Positions 26,966 through 36,382 of a stretch of 64,000 bases of DNA are shown piece after piece (position 1 is the stretch's first letter; every line of letters starts with the position of its first letter). The position numbers were made by a program, and so were the translations under genes. Source of the stretch: Echinicola shivajiensis. GTDB taxonomy: Bacteria > Bacteroidota > Bacteroidia > Cytophagales > Cyclobacteriaceae. The notes under the pieces were generated by a model. It did not search any database, was not told the origin of the DNA, and saw nothing but the letters and a program-made list of their open reading frames with translations. Location of the stretch: positions 1-64,000 of the forward strand of contig NZ_JAHHZM010000021.1 of NCBI RefSeq assembly GCF_018642165.1. Reading direction: 5' to 3'.

Positions 26966-29900
26966 ATGGAAACACTTGCCGTATCCTCACCGATGTCTAT
27001 CAGCAACAATTTTAAACTTTCTGATCTTTTTGCAGATTTAAATTGCCCTGATATTGACAATTTTATTTTTGATGATGTTCAGCTTTCTCTTAGTGATAAT
27101 AAGGTATCCTTCTCAGGGAAACTTCGAATGGATGGTGCTTTATCAGTTTTCAAGGAGTACCTTGGTACAGATGAGAGCATTTTACTAAGTGCCCAAATAA
27201 GCACTTCGAGTACCAATCTTCAGGAGCCTATCCAAGCTACAAATGCTGTTTTTACTTGTACAGTCCCTTTCTTCAAAGCAGTTTGCCAGGGAGTAACACT
27301 AAGCAAAGCTTTTTTTGAACTTGACCTTAACAAATCAGGTGACAGTTGGAATATCAGTCCTCAACTTACCGGAGATTTTGATGTAGATAGCCTTACTGAC
27401 AAATCTACTGGGGCCTTAGAACTTCATGTTCAACTATCCAATAAAACATTAATTTTAAATGCCTCAGCACAACAGTTGAAAGGTGTTTTTGGCATTGAAA
27501 ATCTGAGCTTGGAAAAAGTAAATGTACATGGGATCTTAGGTACCAATGTAGCCTTTGACCTTAATGCCTCACTTTTAGTAGGAAGCACAACATTTGATTT
27601 TGCTGGATTAATTTCGGAAGCTGCTGTAGGATTGGTGGCTGATGCCAATACATTCTCCTTGGAAGTATTGACTGGTCTCTTCAATGAAATTTCACCTGCA
27701 GGCCTTGGTACACCCGATTTTGATGTGGCTTTCAATAATAGCCACCTTTCTATGGCAAATGCTGATTGTACTATTGAGGGAAAATCCATTCCTCTGGGGC
27801 TTGCATTATCAAGCCAGGTCAAGGTGCATGGATATAGTTTCCAGACTACAGCGAATATCTCTACCAATGGGATTGTTTTTGACGGAGAGTTAGGAGAGCT
27901 GAAGTTTGGTCCAGTGGGCCTGAAAAAAACCGATTTGGATTTTCAGCTGTATAAAAAGACTTTGCAAAAGCCCGCCAAGTTTGAAATAAAAGGGGAAGCA
28001 ACCATCGAAGGACTGACCTTGGACTGCGGTGTTTATTTTGAAAAGAATACTACTTTCACCACTGTGCTCTATGCAATCGTTGATGCCCAGAGTTTTACTT
28101 TCTCCAAAATATTCCCGAGCGCCCAAGGGACATTTATCAACAAACTCAGCTTTTCTAAGCTTGGGTTTATCTATGCCTCTGCTGCATGCCAAACCAAAAA
28201 TGAAGGTTTTGATTTTGATGTGCAAGCTGGATTGCAACTCATGGGTATCTTGGAAGAAATTCCTGGGCTATCGGACTTAACTGGGACGAAGCATATCGGA
28301 TTGGAACTGGCAGCACATTTTGGAAGTGTTACGGATATCATTATTGATATGCCTGACACACGTTTGAATCTGGGACATTCAGTTACCTGTGACCCTATGA
28401 AGCTTCAAATCAATTTGCTTCCTGAACCTGCTTTGGTAGCTGTTTTTGGTATGGATATCAGCATTCCTAACCAAGATACGCCTTTACATTTTGATATGTC
28501 CATTTCATTGGATGAATTGGAAGCGAAGGGGGCTGTGACCATGAAGAATTATTGGAAAGATCCATTTGGTATTCAAGGTGTTAAAATCGGTCCAGCACTA
28601 GCCGTGCAATTGGGGATAATTTATGAGCAATTTGTTAGTACAGGAATACCTTCAGAATTTGGAATTGCAGGTGGTTTGGAAATTGCCGATACCACGGTAA
28701 ATATGGCGGTGGCCATTTCTGAAAATCCCACGGAAGAAATTTTGTCCGGAGAGCTGGATAATCTGGATCCAGCCCAATTATTAAGCTTTGCCGCTCAACT
28801 ATTCAATATCAAGGTGCAGCACATTCCTGATTTCTTTGATATCAAAACCTTAAAACTCTATTGTGCACCTGCTGGAGGGACTATCGGTACCATTACTTAT
28901 CAGCCGGGATTCAGCTTCTCAGGAGATATAGTGATTGCTGGCGAAGAAATCTCCATATATACCAGGATTTCAGATTCGGGAATTGAAGGGGCAGGACATA
29001 TCGATAAACTTAGCTTCGGGCCTTTGAAGATCAGTGGAGAGAAGGGAAAAGACGCCAGCTTCACTTTGGAAATCAGCCCCGAGAAGCAAGCTGCTTCAAT
29101 TGATGGTTGCTTTTCCTTTTTGGGCATTGAAGAGGGGCTTTTTGCCAGTATTTCTGATCAAGGCATTTCATTTAAATTCGAGCAGGATTTCACAAAAGCC
29201 CTGCAGTTTGAAATCCAAGGAAATAGTTCTGGAGAATTGACTGATCCTGAATCATTGGATTTTGCCCTGTCTGGAGCTATGAATAATCATATCACAGATT
29301 ATTTGAAAACCACAGTGGAGGCAAAGATCAATCAGGCACTGAGTCAAACGGAATCCAGTATTGATGCCGCTGAAAAAAAGGTTGATAATGCAGAAAAGGC
29401 TTATAAGGCTGTTTATAATAATGCTGAAGACAAATTGACCAAAGCCCAGGCGGCCGCAGATGCTGAATTGAAGAAATTAACCGGTGCGCTCAAACAGGCA
29501 AAATCAGATGGTAGTACTTCCATAAATGCTGCCCAGCAGAAAGTAAATGCTGCCAAAGCCAGTTATGATAAGGCATTTACCGATGCCCAAAATGCTGTCA
29601 ATGCTGCTGAAAAGAAATATGATAATGGTGTAAATGCTGCTCAAAAGTCTTTGGATGCTGCCCAAAGAACCTATAATAATGGTATCTCGCAGGCGCAAAA
29701 ATCGGTCAATACTGCCGAAAAAAAATATAACAACAGTATAGGTTCAGCCAAAAGGGCTGTAGAAAGTGCCAAGAAGAAGGTTAAATCTCTTGATCATTGG
29801 TATTCAAAGCCCGCATATTATGCGGCCAAGTTGGCCTTGGAAGCAGCAGAAAAAGTTCTGGAGGGTATTCAGTATGGAGCGGACTATACGGCTTTTGAAG

Positions 29901-30526
29901 CAGCTAAGCAGGCCTTGAACATAGCAAAGACTGGGGCTAATTATACGGCCTTCCAAGCTGCCAAGACAGCCTTGAATGTGGCCAAAACTGGGGTGAACTA
30001 TACCGCTTTTGAAAGCGCAAAAGCTACACTTTCCGCCGTGAAGAATGGAGGGGATTATACAGCTTGGCAAGCAGCATTGAAGTCCCTAAGTGCGGCGAAA
30101 ACAGCAGCGAATATTGCTATAAGTGCTGCCAGCAAAGCTTTGAATAATATAGGGTCCACTGAAGCTTATATAGCTTTGGAGGCAGCAAAGGCTGCATTAA
30201 AAATCGTTGAGACGGGATCTGAAGCTGTTGCTTTCAATGAGGCAAAAGCAGCCCTTGAGGCAGCTAAATTAGGTAGTGAAGGAGTGCTTAAGCTGAGTGC
30301 CTATATCGCTCAACATTCAGGCGATTTGATCGATGTTAAATCATTTACTTTTAGCGGAAGTCTTAAAGCTATAGAAAAAGGAGACCTATTTAAGGCTGAT
30401 TTGAAATTAAATTTATTAGGGAAGCCTTATGATTTTGATATGGATTTCAATGTTAAAAAAGTAGGAGACTTTATTGACCAATTGTTCACTAATGCCTTCA
30501 GTGAGCTTAAAAAGATTGTCAGCTAA
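26966..30526 (+). CDS. Large 1186-aa protein of unknown family with beta-rich body and alanine-rich helical repeats
   Basis: 1186 aa, start ATG 26966. There is no signal peptide or membrane segment, so it is probably cytoplasmic. Residues 1 to about 780 are a chain of beta-type units with repeating themes (FSFSGDIVIAG, NASAQQLKGVFGIENLSLE, LQINLLPEPALVAVFGMDISIP). About 785-1115 are very rich in Ala, Lys, Gln and Asn and form heptad-like and longer repeats: 18-residue units near 874-927 and four 19-residue units with YTAFEAAK-type cores near 972-1047. The last 70 residues return to beta type (SFTFSGSLKAIEKGD). I do not recognise a family. It has its own transcription unit after a strong terminator and is convergent with the ferredoxin-cyclase-globin gene. 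Confidence 0.88.
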   Translation: METLAVSSPMSISNNFKLSDLFADLNCPDIDNFIFDDVQLSLSDNKVSFSGKLRMDGALSVFKEYLGTDESILLSAQISTSSTNLQEPIQATNAVFTCTVPFFKAVCQGVTLSKAFFELDLNKSGDSWNISPQLTGDFDVDSLTDKSTGALELHVQLSNKTLILNASAQQLKGVFGIENLSLEKVNVHGILGTNVAFDLNASLLVGSTTFDFAGLISEAAVGLVADANTFSLEVLTGLFNEISPAGLGTPDFDVAFNNSHLSMANADCTIEGKSIPLGLALSSQVKVHGYSFQTTANISTNGIVFDGELGELKFGPVGLKKTDLDFQLYKKTLQKPAKFEIKGEATIEGLTLDCGVYFEKNTTFTTVLYAIVDAQSFTFSKIFPSAQGTFINKLSFSKLGFIYASAACQTKNEGFDFDVQAGLQLMGILEEIPGLSDLTGTKHIGLELAAHFGSVTDIIIDMPDTRLNLGHSVTCDPMKLQINLLPEPALVAVFGMDISIPNQDTPLHFDMSISLDELEAKGAVTMKNYWKDPFGIQGVKIGPALAVQLGIIYEQFVSTGIPSEFGIAGGLEIADTTVNMAVAISENPTEEILSGELDNLDPAQLLSFAAQLFNIKVQHIPDFFDIKTLKLYCAPAGGTIGTITYQPGFSFSGDIVIAGEEISIYTRISDSGIEGAGHIDKLSFGPLKISGEKGKDASFTLEISPEKQAASIDGCFSFLGIEEGLFASISDQGISFKFEQDFTKALQFEIQGNSSGELTDPESLDFALSGAMNNHITDYLKTTVEAKINQALSQTESSIDAAEKKVDNAEKAYKAVYNNAEDKLTKAQAAADAELKKLTGALKQAKSDGSTSINAAQQKVNAAKASYDKAFTDAQNAVNAAEKKYDNGVNAAQKSLDAAQRTYNNGISQAQKSVNTAEKKYNNSIGSAKRAVESAKKKVKSLDHWYSKPAYYAAKLALEAAEKVLEGIQYGADYTAFEAAKQALNIAKTGANYTAFQAAKTALNVAKTGVNYTAFESAKATLSAVKNGGDYTAWQAALKSLSAAKTAANIAISAASKALNNIGSTEAYIALEAAKAALKIVETGSEAVAFNEAKAALEAAKLGSEGVLKLSAYIAQHSGDLIDVKSFTFSGSLKAIEKGDLFKADLKLNLLGKPYDFDMDFNVKKVGDFIDQLFTNAFSELKKIVS
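29585..29746 (+). repeat. Three 54-bp repeats coding for 18-residue helical units
   Basis: In-frame repeats at 29585-29638, 29639-29692 and 29693-29746. The consensus unit is AQKS(L/V)(D/N)AAEK(K/R)YNNG(I/V)S-like, with AAEKKY and NNGI recurring. A decayed fourth copy follows (AKRAVESAKKKV). They encode part of the long coiled segment of the 1186-aa protein. Confidence 0.85.
29879..30106 (+). repeat. Four 57-bp repeats coding for 19-residue units
   Basis: In-frame copies begin at 29879, 29936, 29993 and 30050; the first three are 19 residues and the fourth about 18. Each has a (D/N)YTA(F/W)xxAkxaLxxaKxG core. Two more distant copies occur further on (AYIALEAAKAAL, AVAFNEAKAALEAAK). The copies differ at most third positions, so the array is old rather than freshly expanded. 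Confidence 0.88.
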
Positions 30527-30560
30527 TCATTTGGAAAGCTATGGTTTTGAGGAATGCCGC

Positions 30561-31886
30561 TTAATCATAGCTTTCTTTCATTAAGGCTGTTACCATATCA
30601 ATGGCATTTTCCCAGGCCTTTTGAATGTTCTCATTATGCGATTCACCAAGTTCTTCTTTAATGGCCTCCAGCATCACTTCCCGGAGAATTGGATAATATT
30701 CCTTTTTTACTCCATAACGAATATGTTGTTTTCCCAATTTGTGGAGGCCCATTTTCAAATGTTCAGGGCGGCTCAGTGAATAAATTATTCCACTCAGCAT
30801 ATGGGTAAGCATCCGGCCCTGCTCAAGCATGTTTTTTTTGAACAGCTGTTGAACACTTGGGGCTTTGATAAACAGTTTATCATAAAAACGTTGGGCAAAA
30901 CCGTCTTCATTTTTTAGCAATAGGTCCAATGAAGCCTGTACTTCCAGGTTGGTGTCAAAATGGGCAAAGCCCCTCATCTCAAAAAGCTCAAATTCCTCTT
31001 GTTTGCCTTTTAAACTTACCTTGGTGGTCTTGCCGATTTTGACCGTGTTTTTAGGCAGATTTTCCATAAACACCTTTGATACCAACAGCTTAGTGCCCAG
31101 TTCCTTATTTTGGTTTTGGATCCTGCTGGCGACATTTACTGGGTCTCCCAAAACGGTAAACTGCTTATGTTTGGGATGACCTAAATTCCCTACAAACGCA
31201 TGTCCAAAATGGATTCCTATTCCCACCTGAAAAACAGTAGAAAAATCCTTCAGTTCCATTTTGTTTAACCGTTCCACTGCATAGAGCATACCCAATCCCG
31301 CCCTTAATGCATCCAAACATATTTTATCCGTATCACCACCTCCTGTGCCAAAAAGACCGATAATTTCATCACCTGCATATTGGTAGATAATCCCGTCATT
31401 CATCAAAATGGGATCTCCCAGAATGGTGAAAAAGCGGTTTAACATATGGGCAAGGTCAAAATTGGTATGTTGGGAAGCAATGGACGTAAAGTCCCGCATA
31501 TCGCAAAATAAAATCGCCAAAGACCGCTCCTCCCCAACATCTTCAGGCAAAGTTTCTAACTGCAGTTTGCTGATTTCTGCACTGGTCCAAACCAAGCGCT
31601 GAATAGTTGCATCTCCATGGACCTTGGCTTGGCAGGCCAACCTGATGGAAGGGTCCCAGTTCCGGATTCTTGAAACTTTTTGCTCCCAATGGTCAGGAGG
31701 GGATAGATGTTGCATCCCATCGATCACCCTAATTCTACAAGTGGTACACCTTCCGTTTCCACCACATTCATGTAAATGAGGAATTTTATTGGCAATAGAA
31801 ACTTCAAGTATATTTTCAAAGTCTTCCTGAAGCTCTATCTCCCTGTTGATTCCAACATATTTTAGTTTAGGCGCTGATTTGGGCAT
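30561..31886 (-). CDS. Ferredoxin (2Fe-2S) - class III nucleotide cyclase - globin fusion protein
   Basis: 441 aa, cytoplasmic, three domains. Residues 1-100: plant-type 2Fe-2S ferredoxin with Cys41, Cys47, Cys50 and Cys85 (CGGNGRCTTC, then RLACQ). Residues about 118-305: adenylate/guanylate cyclase domain with metal-binding Asp129 (FCDMRDFT) and Asp173 (AGDE), and Asn251/Arg255 in VNVASR. The usual purine-selecting residues are Gln169 and Thr244, so ATP versus GTP cannot be decided. Residues about 320-440: globin with Gln356 at the distal E7 position and His388 as the proximal ligand (GKQHIRYGV). It should make a cyclic nucleotide under joint redox and gas control. No cyclic-nucleotide receptor is adjacent. 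Confidence 0.93.
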   Translation of the reverse strand: MPKSAPKLKYVGINREIELQEDFENILEVSIANKIPHLHECGGNGRCTTCRIRVIDGMQHLSPPDHWEQKVSRIRNWDPSIRLACQAKVHGDATIQRLVWTSAEISKLQLETLPEDVGEERSLAILFCDMRDFTSIASQHTNFDLAHMLNRFFTILGDPILMNDGIIYQYAGDEIIGLFGTGGGDTDKICLDALRAGLGMLYAVERLNKMELKDFSTVFQVGIGIHFGHAFVGNLGHPKHKQFTVLGDPVNVASRIQNQNKELGTKLLVSKVFMENLPKNTVKIGKTTKVSLKGKQEEFELFEMRGFAHFDTNLEVQASLDLLLKNEDGFAQRFYDKLFIKAPSVQQLFKKNMLEQGRMLTHMLSGIIYSLSRPEHLKMGLHKLGKQHIRYGVKKEYYPILREVMLEAIKEELGESHNENIQKAWENAIDMVTALMKESYD

Positions 31887-32123
31887 GATGAAGAAAAGAG
31901 GTTAATACCTAATTAATATACTAAATACCGGACACAATATATTGATTACTATGGTTTTATGTGGTGAAAAATGATAGCGGTTAATAGCTGTTGTTCATTT
32001 TATTTATCCATGGAATTAAAAAAACAAAAAATCACTAGGGTTCGAAGCAAAAAATGTTTGAAATGTTTAAATTGATCGGCCAGTCGTTTGCTCTTATATC
32101 ATTCATTTTTAAGCCTGATACAC

Positions 32124-32735
32124 ATGTCAGAAAACTTATTCACTTTTGCTTTATCGGTATTCACAGGCTTTTTTGCAATCATGAATCCCATTGCAAACAC
32201 GCCCATATTTCTGGGAATGGTGGATGGGGAAAGTGAGGATGACAAACGTAAAATTGCGAAAACAGCTACTTTGACTGCTTTTATCATTGTGCTTGCTTTT
32301 GTAATTTTAGGTAAATTTATTTTTGAACTCTTTGGGTTGACCATCCCTGCCTTCAAAATCACAGGAGGGATATTAATATTTTTTGTGGGTTTTGAAATGT
32401 TACAATCTCGGAAATCAAAAATTCATGGACCAAAGGAGCAGGATTTTGATGATAGTGTAGCCATATCACCCTTGGCCATTCCGATTTTGGCTGGGCCAGG
32501 AACCATTGTCACTGCCATGAACTATGTGACCAATGCGGATTATGTTAAAATTCTGATCGTTATCCTGATATTTGGTCTGATGGTTTTTATCACCTATTTA
32601 ACCTTTTCAGCCGCTGAGAAAATTGTTAAAAAAGTGGGCAAAAACTTTATCGAAGTAATCGGGAAATTAATGGGGCTGATCCTGGCTATTATTGGCACGG
32701 GCATGGTTATCAATGGGATAAAACTTGCTTTTTAA
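32124..32735 (+). CDS. MarC-family integral membrane protein
   Basis: 203 aa from ATG 32124 (SENLFTFALSVFTGFFAIMNPIAN); an upstream in-frame start at 32088 would add an unlikely leader. Six hydrophobic segments and the MarC signatures NPIANTPIFLGM and PLAIPILAGPGTIVTAMNY are present. Despite the name, members have no proven drug-resistance role; the function is unknown. A single gene. Confidence 0.92.
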   Translation: MSENLFTFALSVFTGFFAIMNPIANTPIFLGMVDGESEDDKRKIAKTATLTAFIIVLAFVILGKFIFELFGLTIPAFKITGGILIFFVGFEMLQSRKSKIHGPKEQDFDDSVAISPLAIPILAGPGTIVTAMNYVTNADYVKILIVILIFGLMVFITYLTFSAAEKIVKKVGKNFIEVIGKLMGLILAIIGTGMVINGIKLAF

Positions 32736-32769
32736 TACTCTTATGAGATATCCTAACTGTAGGATGCTG

Positions 32770-32991
32770 CTATCTCTTTTTCAGGAGCTCAAGGTATAAT
32801 GCTTCTACTTTTTCCCTGGCCCAAGGCGTCCTTCTTAAAAATTTCAGGCTGCTTTTAATGCTAGGGTCATTGATAAAACAATTTATTCGCACTTTTTCGC
32901 CCAGGTTTTCCCAGCCGTAATATTTTACCAAAACAGTGACAATTTGCTCAAGTTTAACCCCATGCATAGGATTATTTGGTTGTTCTTCCAT
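32770..32991 (-). CDS. VF530-family (DUF2132) small DNA-binding protein
   Basis: 73 aa, matching the length and pattern of the VF530 family: [21 protein letters not shown] and [28 protein letters not shown]. The family is reported to bind DNA; the cellular role is unclear. It ends 35 bp from the convergent marC-like gene and is divergent from the helicase gene. Confidence 0.93.
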   Translation of the reverse strand: MEEQPNNPMHGVKLEQIVTVLVKYYGWENLGEKVRINCFINDPSIKSSLKFLRRTPWAREKVEALYLELLKKR

Positions 32992-33031
32992 TGAATAGAC
33001 ATATTTTACTAATTTATAAAGATACTTGAAT

Positions 33032-33039
33032 TACCTTTG
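33032..33039 (+). promoter_or_regulatory. -7 element TACCTTTG directly before the helicase start codon
   Basis: Exact TAnnTTTG match ending 4 bp before ATG 33044. Transcription would start at or next to the start codon, giving a leaderless or nearly leaderless mRNA. It also argues against the in-frame TTG at 33026 as the start. No clear -33 element is visible. Confidence 0.45.
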
Positions 33040-33043
33040 CCCC

Positions 33044-34360
33044 ATGACACTTTCAAGCACAAATCAAAAAGCAATTCTGGAAAATCTTGGTATCTCATCA
33101 TTGAATGAGATGCAGGAAGCAACTCTTGAAGCGGCTAAAAAGCATCAAAATATAATGTTGTTGGCTCCAACAGGAAGTGGAAAGACCTTGGCCTATCTTT
33201 TGAGTATTCTTCCGAAGCTTCAGAAAAGGGAGGGTGTTCAGGCCCTGATTTTGGCACCTACCAGAGAGCTGGTGCTACAAATTGAAAGTGTCCTGAAACA
33301 GATGAAACTACCTGTCAAAGTAAATGCTTGTTATGGAGGGCATCTTTTTAGTATAGAAAGGAAGAATTTCTCTGTGCCCCCAACAATTTTGGTTGGGACT
33401 CCAGGGCGTATCAAGGACCATTTGGAGCGTGGAACGTTTAATCCTGAAAATGTCTCTGAACTGGTTTTTGATGAATTTGACAAATCCCTGGAATTGGGCT
33501 TTACGGGACAAATGCGGTATATCACTGGGCAATTGTACCAAGTGAAAAATAAAATCCTGGTTTCAGCTACCAATGCGATTGAACTGCCCTATTATTTGGA
33601 TTTTGATGAGCATTTTACGGTAGCATCTGAGGGAGATAAAAAGCCTGATATAACAGTTAAGCAGCTTGTCGCGCCCAAAGGAGAAAAACTGGAGGGACTG
33701 TTAAAACTGATACAAAGCCTTAAGGTGGGGCAAAATGTGATCATTTTTGCCAATCACAGAGATGCCTGTGATCGAATCGGGGAGTTTTTGGATCAACATC
33801 AAGTCATCTATTCCCTTTTCAGGGGTGGTCTTGAGCAAGACGAAAGAGAATCCCAACTAACAAAGTTTAGAAATGGCAGTGCACAGGTCTTGATTGCGAC
33901 AGATATTGCATCCAGAGGCATTGATATTCCAGATTTGGATTATGTGGTTCATTTTCAGATTCCCCCTCAGGAAACCACCTTTGTTCACCGCAATGGTAGG
34001 ACCGCAAGGATGAAATCAACTGGAACCAGTGTCTTGCTAATGGCTGAAAGCGATTATTTACCCAAATACCTTGGATTTAAGCCAGAGGAATTGATTTTGG
34101 AGGGACCAAATGAAAAGGCCCGGCCAGCATTTGCCACTTTGCATATCAATAAAGGGAAGAAACATAAGGTCAATAAAATAGACTTGGTAGGATTTTTCCT
34201 ACAGTTTGACTTTTTGAGCAAGGAAGACCTTGGGCTCATTGAGGTAAAGGATTTCTTTTCCTATGTGGCGGTAAGCAGGGATAAATATAAACAGGCGATA
34301 GAGGCTTCCAAAAACCAAAAAATTAAGCGCAAAGCCATCAAGGTGACGCTTGCTAAATAA
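33044..34360 (+). CDS. DEAD-box RNA helicase with DbpA/CsdA-like C-terminal domain
   Basis: 438 aa from ATG 33044. Helicase motifs in order: APTGSGKT (motif I), PTRELVLQ (Ia), VGTPGRI (Ib), DEFD instead of DEAD (II), SAT (III), ATDIASRGIDIP (V) and HRNGRTAR (VI). The last 70 residues (INKGKKHKVNKIDLVGFFLQ..DFFSYVAVSRDKYKQAIEA) resemble the RNA-binding domain of DbpA/CsdA, which suggests a role in ribosome assembly or RNA unwinding in the cold. The DEFD change is a common variant of motif II and should stay active. A terminator shared with the next gene follows. Confidence 0.93.
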   Translation: MTLSSTNQKAILENLGISSLNEMQEATLEAAKKHQNIMLLAPTGSGKTLAYLLSILPKLQKREGVQALILAPTRELVLQIESVLKQMKLPVKVNACYGGHLFSIERKNFSVPPTILVGTPGRIKDHLERGTFNPENVSELVFDEFDKSLELGFTGQMRYITGQLYQVKNKILVSATNAIELPYYLDFDEHFTVASEGDKKPDITVKQLVAPKGEKLEGLLKLIQSLKVGQNVIIFANHRDACDRIGEFLDQHQVIYSLFRGGLEQDERESQLTKFRNGSAQVLIATDIASRGIDIPDLDYVVHFQIPPQETTFVHRNGRTARMKSTGTSVLLMAESDYLPKYLGFKPEELILEGPNEKARPAFATLHINKGKKHKVNKIDLVGFFLQFDFLSKEDLGLIEVKDFFSYVAVSRDKYKQAIEASKNQKIKRKAIKVTLAK

Positions 34361-34390
34361 TTCTAGGATTCAAGAATTTCATTATTTAAG

Positions 34391-34426
34391 AAAAAAGCAG
34401 CTTTATTTTAACAAAGCTGCTTTTTT
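34391..34426. terminator. Bidirectional terminator between helicase and DUF3857 genes
   Basis: 14-bp perfect stem AAAAAAGCAGCTTT (34391-34404) / AAAGCTGCTTTTTT (34413-34426). It has A and T tracts on both sides, so it can end transcription from both convergent units. Confidence 0.93.
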
Positions 34427-34435
34427 CTTAGTAGG

Positions 34436-36382
34436 TCATGAAGAGATCTTTTTGAGTACCACGGGTTCTTGAATTTTATTGACCATGAACTCCATAAATG
34501 CCTTTAATTCCGGATAAATTGAAGGTTGGACCATTTCACTTTTTAAGTCGAAACGAATATTTATTGTGAGCATGTTTCTATTTGTATCCTCCTGAGGAAT
34601 ATACATGAATTTGGCTAAACCACCAGGCATAGCCATGGATATTGACTCTGGATAATCATCCAGTTCATAACCTTCAGGTATGTGAATATTTGCTATATAG
34701 TTGTCTTTGAAAATATAGTTAAAATCAACTGGAAATACTCTTTCATCTATCTTAAAGGGATTTTTATCATGTCTTGAAATCATTATTGGATTGATCAACA
34801 GCAAGTCTGAGGACTGTTCAAATGGCATGTTTACCAAAAAAGTGCTTTCAATTTGATTGTTGTTCCTATCAAGGTCATTTATGTGGAGATCAAGGACACT
34901 GGCATCCTCATTCTCCAACATGCTTGCAAGCGTTTCTTCATCTATATCGTTATGTTGCTCCATAAACTGTATGGCATCATAATCCATGTATCGCACTGTA
35001 TGAGTAAACTGAATCGAATCTTCAATTAGTGAAATATTAATCATTTGTTTTATTCCGGACTTGTGATCCAGGTTGATTTTAACCAAATGACTATCTTCTT
35101 CTTTAAGCAAAAAACCTTCATCTACATGGTATGCTAAAGGCAAATAACCGAATGGTACATGTTCATTTGAAGTATCCAGAAAGATTTCTTTCTCATCAAT
35201 ATTGGCTTTTACTATAAGTCTGTTAAACTGTCTTACAAAGGGGAATTGTACCAAATAAGATCGTCCATTCCCTTTACTACTGATCAATATAGGATCGGCG
35301 TCAATGCCATTTGCTCTAAGCATGGCGATTAAAAGTAAGTTTAACTCTGTTTTGCTTCCAACCTTCCCGTCTACCAATTTCTTAATGCTTTGATCTGGAA
35401 TAAATCCCGATTCATCATTAAGTGTGTATTCTTTTTTGATCAGTTCATAGATGAATTCAGCTTTCTCTTTTGGGGTTTCGCCTTCGATTTCTTTTTCAGC
35501 TAGATCTTTGAAAGTCCCATTATTCTTGAAATAGGACTTGAAATTATCAATGTAATATATTTCATCAGCAAGCTTTTGCCAATCGCTAAGAACAGATTTA
35601 TATATCCCATGATTACTCCCGTCCTTGTATCCAGCCAGCTGAAATTCAATTTTGTCCAGATAGTCCATATAATTGTTCATATAGGGCTCAGGTTGGGTAG
35701 ATTTAAGATTGGTCAATGTCCATTCCGTGTCTCCATTGATGCTGGCTCTTTTTTGATTGGCTACAATAAAATGTTCCCCTTGACCTAAAAATCGGTAGTC
35801 CAAATATTCAGGAATTTGGATTTTATATTTTGAAAAAACTGTTGGGATTTCATTTTGGAACCGCCAACCATCCAGGTAAGTGATGTTTTCGTAAGTATGA
35901 TTGTATTCATATTCTATGATAGATCCTTCTTTGACATTGGGAAAGGTAAATCGGATTTCTTTTACCCCATTTCCCAATTCGGTTTCGAAAAAATCCTTCT
36001 TGGACAGTTTGGAGATTTCTTCTTTACCATTAATAAGGTTCATCACTTGTGCCTTGATTCCAGTAATATTTTCGACATTATTTTCTCCGGCATAATAAGT
36101 AATGGATACATCTCCATAATCACTGGCTTTGCTATCAAAAACTTTGATTCTTCTCTTTATTTCAGTGATTAACCGATTACCTGCAAAAAAGCTCACTCCC
36201 TGTTCTCCCAAAACAATGGCAGTTGCTTCCGGTTCAAAATCACATGTTGTCATTTCCAATTCTTGCTGACTATACTTGCCTAACTTTATCGATTGGTCTT
36301 GAGCGATTGAAATAATTGGTGACAAAAACAAAATGGCCATTGACATAATGGCGGTTTTAAGTTGGTGTTTATGGTGCATCAT
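34436..36382 (-). CDS. DUF3857/transglutaminase-like protein lacking the catalytic residues
   Basis: 648 aa with a signal peptide (..LSPIISIAQ). Residues about 50-230 are the DUF3857 domain and about 290-420 the transglutaminase-like fold. Compared with its upstream paralog, the catalytic Cys is Lys344 (VGSKTELN against YGDCKALS) and the catalytic His is Arg388 (FNRLIV against FNHVIL); Asp403 remains. It should therefore be a pseudoenzyme, perhaps a binding partner. The start codon overlaps the stop codon of the upstream paralog by 4 bp (ATGA), so the two are translationally coupled. Exported, function unknown. Confidence 0.88.
   Translation of the reverse strand: MMHHKHQLKTAIMSMAILFLSPIISIAQDQSIKLGKYSQQELEMTTCDFEPEATAIVLGEQGVSFFAGNRLITEIKRRIKVFDSKASDYGDVSITYYAGENNVENITGIKAQVMNLINGKEEISKLSKKDFFETELGNGVKEIRFTFPNVKEGSIIEYEYNHTYENITYLDGWRFQNEIPTVFSKYKIQIPEYLDYRFLGQGEHFIVANQKRASINGDTEWTLTNLKSTQPEPYMNNYMDYLDKIEFQLAGYKDGSNHGIYKSVLSDWQKLADEIYYIDNFKSYFKNNGTFKDLAEKEIEGETPKEKAEFIYELIKKEYTLNDESGFIPDQSIKKLVDGKVGSKTELNLLLIAMLRANGIDADPILISSKGNGRSYLVQFPFVRQFNRLIVKANIDEKEIFLDTSNEHVPFGYLPLAYHVDEGFLLKEEDSHLVKINLDHKSGIKQMINISLIEDSIQFTHTVRYMDYDAIQFMEQHNDIDEETLASMLENEDASVLDLHINDLDRNNNQIESTFLVNMPFEQSSDLLLINPIMISRHDKNPFKIDERVFPVDFNYIFKDNYIANIHIPEGYELDDYPESISMAMPGGLAKFMYIPQEDTNRNMLTINIRFDLKSEMVQPSIYPELKAFMEFMVNKIQEPVVLKKISS

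Noticed and set aside
26761-27015. 84-codon plus-strand frame across the terminator
   Set aside because: Contains the strong terminator at 26773-26802 and overlaps the start of the 1186-aa gene.
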